Shown: positions 15,614 through 21,777 of the stretch, piece after piece
How positions within the stretch are numbered: the first letter of the stretch is position 1
How the letters are laid out: every line of letters starts with the position of its first letter
Position numbers and translations under genes: made by a program
Virus record (IMG/VR): IMGVR_UViG_3300033182_001257
Location: 1 to 23,708 of that record
Source: a virus
DNA: 23,708 nucleotides
Strand: one strand, 5' to 3'
Notes under the pieces: model-generated
What the model saw: the letters and a program-made list of their open reading frames with translations, nothing else
Told to the model about the DNA's origin: nothing
The model's database searches: none

Positions 15614-16161
15614 AACAGTTGGACGAGTTCCGAAAGTACGGGGTTCTGGTATTGCAGGATGCGTTTGACCCAACGGAACATCAACGATTTTTGGCGAAAC
15701 AACAATGGGTTGATGTTGGGCAGAATGCGTTATATCCAAAGTTTGAGGTAGACGTTTCTCAATATTTATTCGCATCATTGCATACACGGTTTGGCGAAAT
15801 GCTTGACATGGCTGACGAGTTTTTCGGTGTCCAACATTACAGATACAGACATCAAGACAAGAAATTTACTCACCGTAAATCTTCAGGAAAATCTGTTCTG
15901 ATGCATATCCACACTGACGTGCCAATGGCACCACCCGACGTGGAAAAGCCGGACAGTTTCACGACAATGCTGGTGTACATCAACGACGGATACAAAGGCG
16001 GAAAACTGGTGGTGCACCCAAAATCAGGGCGTGCCCGATTGGAAATTCAACCACGAGCAGGATCAATCATCATGTTTGATGGCAATGTGAGGCACGGCGT
16101 AAGCCGAGGTAAGGATCAAAACGAACGGATCGTCGCTGTCACTCATGTTTGGCGACTCTGA
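15610..16161 (+). CDS. 2OG-Fe(II) oxygenase (second of a tandem pair)
   Basis: 183 aa. VLMHIHTDVP (96-105) holds His101-x-Asp103. TMLVYINDGYKGGKLVVHP (119-137) is the typical strand, GG turn and strand. AGSIIMFDGNVRHGVSRG (150-167) contains the distal His162, and Arg173 in NERIVAVTHVW binds 2-oxoglutarate. The motif set is complete, so activity is likely. Sequence similarity to the upstream oxygenase appears limited to the fold, so the two probably have different substrates. A helical N-terminus (MKQLDEFRKYGVLVLQDAF) precedes the core, as in PhyH/P4H-type enzymes. Confidence 0.87.
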   Translation: MKQLDEFRKYGVLVLQDAFDPTEHQRFLAKQQWVDVGQNALYPKFEVDVSQYLFASLHTRFGEMLDMADEFFGVQHYRYRHQDKKFTHRKSSGKSVLMHIHTDVPMAPPDVEKPDSFTTMLVYINDGYKGGKLVVHPKSGRARLEIQPRAGSIIMFDGNVRHGVSRGKDQNERIVAVTHVWRL

Positions 16162-16163
16162 AC

Positions 16164-16169
16164 TACACT
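16164..16169 (+). promoter_or_regulatory. -10 element, leaderless start of the SGNH gene
   Basis: TACACT, six bases, ATG at 16176. No good -35. Supports ATG 16176 over an in-frame TTG at 16149. Confidence 0.5.
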
Positions 16170-16175
16170 CGCTAC

Positions 16176-17195
16176 ATGAGCTTTAATCCTCGTGGCTGGG
16201 ACGCAAAGTATCCAATTAGTTCGCTTCGAGTTCCACTCGGAAACGACACATACTCGCACCCTGAAATACCGTCCGCATTCCATGACTTCAAGCAAGATTT
16301 TCAGGTAGACGACCGCTACAACGTCACGTATTCGTACGGCCCAGAATGGCACATTGGCATTACCGACGATGAAACAGGGAAACTCCCGAACTGTTACTAC
16401 ATGGTGAACACCGACGGTCGCCACTGGTACGAGTTTGAAACCAACCCTGACGTCATCACGCTCGGATGCTCCATCACAGCCGGAATGGGACTACCCATTG
16501 AATTTTTGTGGCCAGCGATGTACCAAGAATTCACTGGGCAAACAGTGAACAACATTGGTAAGCCTGGAGCCTCCCTGACCCGAATGGTGTACCGGTGCTT
16601 CCACCACATCAGTCACTACGGGCAACCCAAAAAGATCTTCATTGCCCTCGGCGATCACATGCGGTACTGGTTGCAAACACCACCACCCTGCAAAGGTTGC
16701 CATGCCGAAGACAAAGTCGTTTTCTGGGACGCCGGAATGCGTTCATACACCGGACCTTACGGCCAGCCATTCGTATACGAGGATTCTGTCGGCAACGACA
16801 TCCTGCTGTCACCCGACCTAATTGTTGGCGAAAACCTTCGTGCGTTAGAAATGCTCGCCTACTACTGCGACGCCTACAACATTGAGCTGGCTGTGCACCC
16901 GTTCAGTCAAGTAACACAACAAGAGTTTCGCCGCATGGGGTGGAAAGTGCTGTCTCGCCCCCATCGGCAATCCCCTTTACAGGCGTTGAACGACCCACAA
17001 GAACTGTTTTGGGATTGGGGATTTGACTTCCATGAAAACACAAAACATCATGCACACCCAGGTTTAGAAGCACACCTAGATATTCTTTCGGCATTCCTCG
17101 GGCACTATCCATCTGAAAAACAGTTGTCAACCGTGCGCACATGGTGCGAACATCTCTTAGACTACGACGCCCCACGATTCAACAACGCCCCTTGA
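16176..17195 (+). CDS. SGNH/GDSL-hydrolase-like protein
   Basis: 339 aa. VITLGCSITAG (93-103) matches block I of SGNH hydrolases, with Ser99 the nucleophile. NNIGKPGASL (125-134) supplies the block II glycine (Gly128). IFIALGDHMR (154-163) stands where block III G-x-N-D occurs, but with Gly159-Asp160-His161 and no Asn. HENTKHHAHPG (286-296) resembles block V with its catalytic His. The family removes acyl or acetyl groups from lipids, glycans or peptidoglycan. Here it follows two 2OG oxygenases, so a joint role in modifying a glycan or lipid is conceivable. The ATG at 16176 is chosen over TTG 16149 because of the TANNNT-N6 pattern. Confidence 0.7.
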   Translation: MSFNPRGWDAKYPISSLRVPLGNDTYSHPEIPSAFHDFKQDFQVDDRYNVTYSYGPEWHIGITDDETGKLPNCYYMVNTDGRHWYEFETNPDVITLGCSITAGMGLPIEFLWPAMYQEFTGQTVNNIGKPGASLTRMVYRCFHHISHYGQPKKIFIALGDHMRYWLQTPPPCKGCHAEDKVVFWDAGMRSYTGPYGQPFVYEDSVGNDILLSPDLIVGENLRALEMLAYYCDAYNIELAVHPFSQVTQQEFRRMGWKVLSRPHRQSPLQALNDPQELFWDWGFDFHENTKHHAHPGLEAHLDILSAFLGHYPSEKQLSTVRTWCEHLLDYDAPRFNNAP

Positions 17196-17221
17196 CGGGC
17201 ATTACAAACCGCCGATAAAAT
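17192..17221 (+). promoter_or_regulatory. Promoter with leaderless start at 17228
   Basis: TTGACG (17192-17197), 18-bp spacer, TAAAAT (17216-17221), six bases, ATG 17228. The transcript would begin at or next to the start codon. Confidence 0.7.
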
Positions 17222-17227
17222 ACCCGC

Positions 17228-17452
17228 ATGAGCAGGGGGCAACAAGAACTACGCGACGACGACCCGCTATGCGAATGGGACGGACCACTACTCCCACTAG
17301 AAGACGTTGACTATGAACACATGATTGATCACGGCACCGACAAGGGCTACCAGCAACACCGACGCTTCAAACGACTACCGGCATGCGAGGCGTGTCAGAT
17401 GGCGCACCGTGATTCACGCCGAGCAGAAAGAGAACGGGCACGACGCAAATGA
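17228..17452 (+). CDS. Small zinc-knuckle protein
   Basis: 74 aa. HGTDKGYQQHRRFKRLPACEAC (35-56, split here as HGTDKGYQQHRR and PACEAC) matches a small-protein motif seen often in actinophages: G-T-x2-G-Y-x2-H then C-x2-C, with a basic Arg-rich helix after it. Cys15, His44, Cys53 and Cys56 may bind zinc. The basic tail suggests nucleic-acid binding. Its stop overlaps the methyltransferase start (ATGA), so the two are co-expressed; it could help that enzyme, but this is only positional. Confidence 0.75.
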   Translation: MSRGQQELRDDDPLCEWDGPLLPLEDVDYEHMIDHGTDKGYQQHRRFKRLPACEACQMAHRDSRRAERERARRK

Positions 17453-18897
17453 CACTTACTTTTGGATCACTGTTCGCTGGCGTCGGCGGGTTCGACCTCG
17501 GCTTTGAAGCCGCAGGCTACGAATGTAAATTCCAAGTGGAATGGGACAAACACTGTCAACAGACACTCGCCCACCACTGGCCTGACGTACCACGCTGGTC
17601 AGATGTCTCCGAAGTCAACGGAGCCGAACTCCCACCCGTAGACGTCATCACCTACGGATTCCCCTGCCAAGACCTCTCCGTCGCAGGGAAACGAGCCGGA
17701 CTAGACGGCCAACGCTCACACCTATTTTTTGAAGCTGTACGAATCATCACAGAAATGAGAGAAGCAACTGATGGACGGTATCCAACTTGGGCTGTGGCAG
17801 AAAACGTCGCAGGACTTCTCAACGCCGATCGAGGACTTGCAATGGCGAGAGTCATTGAAGCGCTGGCCGAAGCAGGGTCGCTGGTCATTGAATGGGCCTT
17901 GCTGGACGCACAATGGTTCGGAGTTCCCCAACGACGGCGACGAGTGTTCGTCGCATCTTGCTTCAATCCTGGAGTCGCCGAACGATGTCCCCGAGAAATA
18001 TTTCCTGTCGCAAAAAGCGGCAGCCGGAATCCTAAGGAGATCGTCGCGGAGGGGCAAGAAGTTGCCGGAACTCTTGGAGGCGGCTCTGGAAGCCGTGGCT
18101 GGTCCCCTGACACCGACCGAATGACATTCATCCCGACCGACGAAGACGGGCTTCCGTTCACGAAAAGCGGTTACGGGGATTACAGCGAAGGGTTCGGCAC
18201 ACTGTCAGCCACCGATCATAAACGACCAGAACAACACGTCGTTATCCACGAACAAGAAGCACAACCGATCGGGTTCTCCCACACACAAGGACTAGATCCA
18301 CAACCATCGGAAGATCATTTCCCGACATTACGCGTCGGAGGTGCCGGACAAGCCGTCGCGCAACCTGTGCCGTTCGTCAAATCGGCTCGAGTGCGATCAG
18401 CCGACACACCAGAAACATGGATACAGGACGCCCCAAACCCGACACTCAACTCGTTTGATCAAGGTGACATTCGCACCACCACCGCCATCGTGTTCCACCC
18501 GCATTACCACGACGGAGCACGAATCCAAGACGACGTGATGAACACCCTCACGTCACGGATGGGAACCGGCGGCAACAACGTGAGCATGGTGGCGCAAGAT
18601 CTCAACGAAGGTGTCGCCGCAACATTACGTTCCGGAGGAGACGGAGGCATCCCGTCATCCCGAGGTGAACACCTCGTCGTAGATCAACCCGAAACTGATC
18701 CGAAGGCACCGCTCGCTGTACGACGCCTCACACCGATGGAATGCGAACGTCTTCAAGGATGGCCTGACAATCACACGTTGCATCGTGCAGACGGCAAAGA
18801 GAACGCTGACAGCACCCGCTATAAAATGTGTGGCAACGGTGTTGCTGCACCAGTCGCACGCTGGGTCGCAAAACATTTAGCGAAAACGTTCCCGTAA
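17449..18897 (+). CDS. DNA (cytosine-5) methyltransferase with repeated target-recognition region
   Basis: 482 aa. All main motifs are present: I SLFAGVGGFDLGF (7-19), IV GFPCQDLS (70-77) with catalytic Cys73, VI AENVAGL (117-123), VIII QRRRRVF (161-167), IX RLTPMECERLQGWPD (426-440), X GNGVAAPVARWVA (462-474). It transfers a methyl group from SAM to C5 of cytosine. No restriction enzyme is adjacent, so it probably protects phage DNA or alters host regulation. The segment between VIII and IX is long (about 260 residues) and contains six degenerate TL-containing modules (Thr at about 208, 251, 293, 332, 366, 392), unlike a simple compact recognition domain. The ATG overlaps the preceding stop. 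Confidence 0.95.
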   Translation: MTLTFGSLFAGVGGFDLGFEAAGYECKFQVEWDKHCQQTLAHHWPDVPRWSDVSEVNGAELPPVDVITYGFPCQDLSVAGKRAGLDGQRSHLFFEAVRIITEMREATDGRYPTWAVAENVAGLLNADRGLAMARVIEALAEAGSLVIEWALLDAQWFGVPQRRRRVFVASCFNPGVAERCPREIFPVAKSGSRNPKEIVAEGQEVAGTLGGGSGSRGWSPDTDRMTFIPTDEDGLPFTKSGYGDYSEGFGTLSATDHKRPEQHVVIHEQEAQPIGFSHTQGLDPQPSEDHFPTLRVGGAGQAVAQPVPFVKSARVRSADTPETWIQDAPNPTLNSFDQGDIRTTTAIVFHPHYHDGARIQDDVMNTLTSRMGTGGNNVSMVAQDLNEGVAATLRSGGDGGIPSSRGEHLVVDQPETDPKAPLAVRRLTPMECERLQGWPDNHTLHRADGKENADSTRYKMCGNGVAAPVARWVAKHLAKTFP

Positions 18898-18969
18898 ATG
18901 TACGAGCTTGTCGCCTACCTGCTGGTGTGTGTTGCATTTTGGGCTATCTGGCGCACCCGGCGCCCCTAG
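18898..18969 (+). CDS. 23-aa single-span membrane peptide
   Basis: Starts at the base after the methyltransferase stop. The peptide is MYELVAYLLVCVAFWAIW then RTRRP. A hydrophobic span of about 15 residues (4-18) is followed by a positive tail, so an N-out/C-in membrane anchor is expected. There is no separate ribosome-binding site; translation would rely on reinitiation at TAA-ATG. Too short for homology to settle. It could be a small membrane toxin, holin-like peptide or chance frame. Confidence 0.45.
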   Translation: MYELVAYLLVCVAFWAIWRTRRP

Positions 18970-18989
18970 AGACAAGTTGACAAACCAGA

Positions 18990-18995
18990 TATACT
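18990..18995 (+). promoter_or_regulatory. -10 element, leaderless start of the PP-loop gene
   Basis: TATACT, six bases, ATG 19002. TTGACA at 18977-18982 is only seven bases away from it, so it cannot be its -35; no other -35 is clear. Confidence 0.6.
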
Positions 18996-19001
18996 TGACC
19001 C

Positions 19002-19820
19002 ATGTCTGAAGTCACCTACCCTTTGCGAATTCTGTCGCTCGGCGCAGGCGTCCAATCAACAACCCTGCTTCGCATGATCATCAAGGGTGAGCTTCCGCCA
19101 GTAGATCACGCCATTTTTTCTGACACCGGCTGGGAGCCGCAAGCCGTCTACACGCATCTAGAAGTTCTCAAAAAAGAATGCGAGGACGCCAACCTGCCGT
19201 TGCACATCGTGTCAAACGGCAACATTCGAGAAGACGCATTGGATCCCAACAAACGGTTCGCCTCCATGCCGCTGCACATTCGTAACGCTAAAGGACAAGC
19301 GATCGGGCGACGTCAATGCACCGCCGAATACAAAATCAAACCGTTGATGGCGAAACAACGAGAACTTGCCGGTCTCAAACCCGGTGAACGATGCAAAGAA
19401 CATCGGATCACCACCGTGATCGGAATCTCATGGGATGAAACGCAACGAGTGAAAGATCCGGCGTTCTCATGGATCAAACATGACTATCCGCTGATTGATC
19501 GTCGGATTCGACGTCACGAATGTATTGAGTGGAACAACAACAACGGCTATCCGCCACCGCCACGCTCATCGTGCATCGGATGCCCGTATCACAACAACAG
19601 TGAGTGGCGTGCGATCAGGGACAATCCGGTTGACTGGGCAGACGCCGTGGATTTTGACGAACAGCTTCGTACCGGTCGTATCGGGAAACTGTTGGCGCCA
19701 TCAATCGCATATCTGCATCAGAGCCGTGTTCCGCTCGCTGAGGCAGATATTCGTTCGCAGGAAGAAGCAGGCCAGGGAACCCTGTTTGACATGGAATGCG
19801 AAGGGATGTGCGGACTGTAA
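19002..19820 (+). CDS. PP-loop ATPase, PAPS-reductase-like
   Basis: 272 aa. ILSLGAGVQST (10-20) is the PP-loop that binds ATP or PAPS pyrophosphate. FSDTGWEP (39-46) is the next conserved strand. RRQCTAEYKIKP (103-114) and SSCIGCPYHNNSEW (189-202) carry Cys106, Cys191 and Cys194, with CEGMC (266-270) at the end. This is the phage 'PAPS reductase/sulfotransferase domain' family, relatives of which include DndC and sulfur-handling tRNA enzymes. The true reaction is unknown. It lies 32 bases after the small membrane peptide and near the methyltransferase, so DNA or RNA modification is possible. dndD/E-like genes are not present. Its mRNA looks leaderless. Confidence 0.85.
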   Translation: MSEVTYPLRILSLGAGVQSTTLLRMIIKGELPPVDHAIFSDTGWEPQAVYTHLEVLKKECEDANLPLHIVSNGNIREDALDPNKRFASMPLHIRNAKGQAIGRRQCTAEYKIKPLMAKQRELAGLKPGERCKEHRITTVIGISWDETQRVKDPAFSWIKHDYPLIDRRIRRHECIEWNNNNGYPPPPRSSCIGCPYHNNSEWRAIRDNPVDWADAVDFDEQLRTGRIGKLLAPSIAYLHQSRVPLAEADIRSQEEAGQGTLFDMECEGMCGL

Positions 19821-19855
19821 CAGTCCCACACCACAAACCCCCGAAAAAAAAATTT
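19821..19855. other. Short convergent intergenic region with A9T5 tract
   Basis: Thirty-five bases between two convergent stops, containing an A9T5 run (about 19844-19857). No hairpin of terminator strength was seen. Confidence 0.5.
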
Positions 19856-20758
19856 TTAGACAACACCCTCATGAAACAGCGGGTACACATCTTTCGGAGG
19901 AAGCCGCGGATCGTCCGTACACCACGGCTCATAACCCCAAAAACCTGTCAAATGGCGATCACCCATCTTGAAACCGCCAGACACCGCGTGATAGCCAGCA
20001 AAAAGATCAACAATACGGAACTGGCGTTCCTCCCAATCCAACCACTCAACTAAACCCTCAGAATCAAACCACGTAGCGGCACGCACCCAGTTGGCAACCG
20101 CAACCATGTCATCCCAGCCAGACGATCCCGGAAACACCTGTTTCCCATCAAACGTACACACCACCACATTCGCCTCATCAAACACAGGGATCGACGGATA
20201 CACCCGCAACACCGGATAATCCCTAAACCGGCACGGATGTTGCTGAACCGCCGCATGCGCCCACAACAACTCCGATCCACCACTCTCACACTCAAAAATA
20301 ATCGGATACCGGCCGGCAATCTCATCGCCCGCCACACGACCACCCACAGGCGTTTTATCCGGCACATCAAACCACGTCACATGATGAAACTCCGCCGCCC
20401 GCCTCAAAGCCGGAGGCAAACGACGCCACAAACTCTCACCATCAACAAACGCCGTACGACCCGCACCCTCCGGGCAACGCACCTTATCCATCCACCAGCC
20501 CGCCGCCAACTGCGGAAAAAACCAGTTCGGATTCTCCAAATGCCACGGCACCAAAATGTCATCAACACCAGCAACCCGACCCGCCATCGCGTCACCATGC
20601 CACTCGTCATACGGCCACAACGGCCACTTCGACCCCGACGCACTACACCGAAACCCGCCCCACAAACCCACACGGTCAGCCTGCATCACCTGCCACGCCA
20701 ACAACTCAACCGGCACATCCGTCCCACACCCCAACGAATCAAACAACACCAACTGCAT
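19856..20758 (-). CDS. TauD/clavaminate-synthase-like 2OG-Fe(II) dioxygenase
   Basis: 300 aa from the ATG at 20758. VPWHLENPNW (70-79) matches the WHxD/E site, here His73-x-Glu75; the HxE form is known in clavaminate synthase. GRTAFVDGESLWRRLPPALR (100-119) is the G-x-T-x-F-V-D-G segment that follows it in TauD-type proteins. FRIVDLFAGYHAVSGG (247-262) has the distal His257, and Arg268 eleven residues later binds 2-oxoglutarate. Third codon positions are almost all G or T. The ATG at 20758 is preferred over one at 20785 because TATGGT lies six bases upstream on the minus strand. It shares an upstream 15-bp element with the next minus gene. Substrate unknown; a modified DNA base is one option. 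Confidence 0.82.
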   Translation of the reverse strand: MQLVLFDSLGCGTDVPVELLAWQVMQADRVGLWGGFRCSASGSKWPLWPYDEWHGDAMAGRVAGVDDILVPWHLENPNWFFPQLAAGWWMDKVRCPEGAGRTAFVDGESLWRRLPPALRRAAEFHHVTWFDVPDKTPVGGRVAGDEIAGRYPIIFECESGGSELLWAHAAVQQHPCRFRDYPVLRVYPSIPVFDEANVVVCTFDGKQVFPGSSGWDDMVAVANWVRAATWFDSEGLVEWLDWEERQFRIVDLFAGYHAVSGGFKMGDRHLTGFWGYEPWCTDDPRLPPKDVYPLFHEGVV

Positions 20759-20764
20759 CAGCCC

Positions 20765-20793
20765 ACCATACCACCAAAAACCCACAAATTAAA
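20765..20793 (-). promoter_or_regulatory. Promoter with leaderless start at 20758
   Basis: Minus strand: weak -35 TTTAAT (20788-20793), 17-bp spacer, TATGGT (20765-20770), six bases, ATG 20758. Confidence 0.5.
20775..20789 (-). repeat. 15-bp upstream direct repeat, copy 1
   Basis: The minus strand reads ATTTGTGGGTTTTTG, identical to 21475-21489. Each copy sits just upstream of the -10 of a minus-strand oxygenase gene. Confidence 0.75.
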
Positions 20794-20819
20794 CCAAACA
20801 GAACGAGCACCCCAAAAAA

Positions 20820-21461
20820 TCACAACAACCCGAAAACCGGCGCCGCATCAAACACATCCACGTCCCACCCCAACGGCAAAACCCCGTCAACCCCCAAATT
20901 CGCCAACACCCTCGCCCTCGACACAAAACACACCAACGACAACCGCGACTCCAAAACCGGCAACACCTCATGCTCCAACCACGAATCAAACACCACACCC
21001 CGACCACCCACAGGCACCACCTCCAACCCCAAACCAGGAAAAAACAACTCCCCACCCAAACCCGACTCCAAAAACACCACCGACGTCAAATCAATCCAAC
21101 GATTCCAAAACCGCACCACCCCCGACTCAACCTCAACCAACGACGCAACACGACCCCCCGGCTCCAAACAATCCATATGCCGCCGCGACGACTCCCCAAC
21201 AACCCACTCACGCACCGACCCACGCCACACCACAACCGGCTCACGAACCACCCCACCAGCAACACCAGACACCACCCCACCAACAAACCCAAACAACTCC
21301 TCCACACCCACACCAACACGATTCACCACCCACTCCGGATCCCCATCCCCACACGCATCCAACAACACCGACCCCGAACGCACCCGATCCACCCACACAC
21401 CAGGATCAGAACACCACTCAAACCCCCACACACCCCGACCCAACTCAACCACACTCGACAC
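20820..21461 (-). CDS. Prolyl-4-hydroxylase-like 2OG-Fe(II) oxygenase
   Basis: 213 aa from GTG 21461, chosen because TATTGT lies exactly six bases upstream; an in-frame GTG at 21485 has no start signal. SSRRHMDC (91-98) gives His95-x-Asp97. SVVFLESGLGGELFFPG (127-143) is the strand, GG turn and FP of P4H-type enzymes. LEVVPVGGRGVVFD (146-159) precedes EHEVLPVLESRLSL (163-176), with distal His164 and 2-oxoglutarate-binding Arg173. Third positions are almost only G or T across the gene while positions 1 and 2 are mixed, which supports real coding despite the low-complexity look. The first 90 residues are Gly/Val/Trp-rich and unassigned. Substrate unknown. Confidence 0.75.
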   Translation of the reverse strand: MSSVVELGRGVWGFEWCSDPGVWVDRVRSGSVLLDACGDGDPEWVVNRVGVGVEELFGFVGGVVSGVAGGVVREPVVVWRGSVREWVVGESSRRHMDCLEPGGRVASLVEVESGVVRFWNRWIDLTSVVFLESGLGGELFFPGLGLEVVPVGGRGVVFDSWLEHEVLPVLESRLSLVCFVSRARVLANLGVDGVLPLGWDVDVFDAAPVFGLL

Positions 21462-21467
21462 ACCACC

Positions 21468-21473
21468 ACAATA
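21468..21473 (-). promoter_or_regulatory. -10 element, leaderless start at 21461
   Basis: Minus strand TATTGT, six bases, GTG 21461. It lies next to the 15-bp repeat. Confidence 0.5.
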
Positions 21474-21474
21474 A

Positions 21475-21489
21475 CAAAAACCCACAAAT
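21475..21489 (-). repeat. 15-bp upstream direct repeat, copy 2
   Basis: Same sequence as 20775-20789, placed one base further upstream than the -10 at 21468-21473. Probably a shared promoter or regulator element. Confidence 0.75.
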
Positions 21490-21586
21490 CAAACAGAAAA
21501 CAGCGAACCCCAAAAATCCCGCAAACCACCCCCCGACGGTTACCGGGCCGGCCGCAAAAGTCCCGTAGGTGTCATTTCGCATGGCT

Positions 21587-21623
21587 GGTTATCCACAGGG
21601 TGTGGATGAAGCTGTGGATAACC
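21587..21623. other. Putative replication origin: DnaA boxes in inverted repeat
   Basis: TTATCCACA at 21589-21597 and its reverse complement TGTGGATAA at 21613-21621 are both perfect consensus DnaA boxes. They lie within 12-bp arms GGTTATCCACAG / CTGTGGATAACC separated by 13 bases. A third box with one mismatch, TGTGGATGA, lies between them (21601-21609). The site sits in a divergent intergenic region (21462-21777) at which plus-strand GC skew turns from strongly negative to strongly positive. No AT-rich unwinding element is obvious, although 21480-21520 is A-rich on the plus strand. Confidence 0.65.
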
Positions 21624-21660
21624 GGGTGGTCGTACGTGTGTTCGGGGGGTGCGTGTGTTC

Positions 21661-21698
21661 GGGTGGGTGACGGGGGCGGGCGGGCGGCGGGGGGCGGG
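21661..21698 (+). other. G-quadruplex motif
   Basis: Runs of three or more G at 21661-21663, 21665-21667, 21672-21676, 21678-21680, 21682-21684, 21689-21694 and 21696-21698, with loops of one to four bases. This greatly exceeds the four-tract requirement. It lies between the DnaA boxes and the 21712 promoter. Confidence 0.75.
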
Positions 21699-21711
21699 CG
21701 ACGAGCAGGGG

Positions 21712-21740
21712 TTGACATGTGAGTGGGGTGGGTGTACCAT
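21712..21740 (+). promoter_or_regulatory. Strong sigma-70-like promoter for the metallophosphoesterase
   Basis: TTGACA (21712-21717), 17-bp spacer, TACCAT (21735-21740). The spacer end and -10 share GGTGGGTGTAYCRT with the promoter at 22581. Confidence 0.85.
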
Positions 21741-21777
21741 TTGTGTCGTATCTATTGACTACTGAAAGGATTTGCGT

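Noticed and set aside
18977-18982. Consensus TTGACA upstream of the PP-loop gene as a -35
   Set aside because: Only seven bases separate it from the TATACT -10, far too few for a sigma-70 promoter.
20237-21568. 443-codon open frame on the plus strand, rich in Pro, Thr, His and Gln
   Set aside because: It is antisense to two genes with complete 2OG oxygenase motifs. The open frame results from A/C-rich plus-strand sequence with few stop codons.
20970-21722. 250-codon plus-strand frame running through the DnaA-box region
   Set aside because: Low-complexity His/Thr/Pro/Asn composition, no start signal, antisense to the P4H-like gene.
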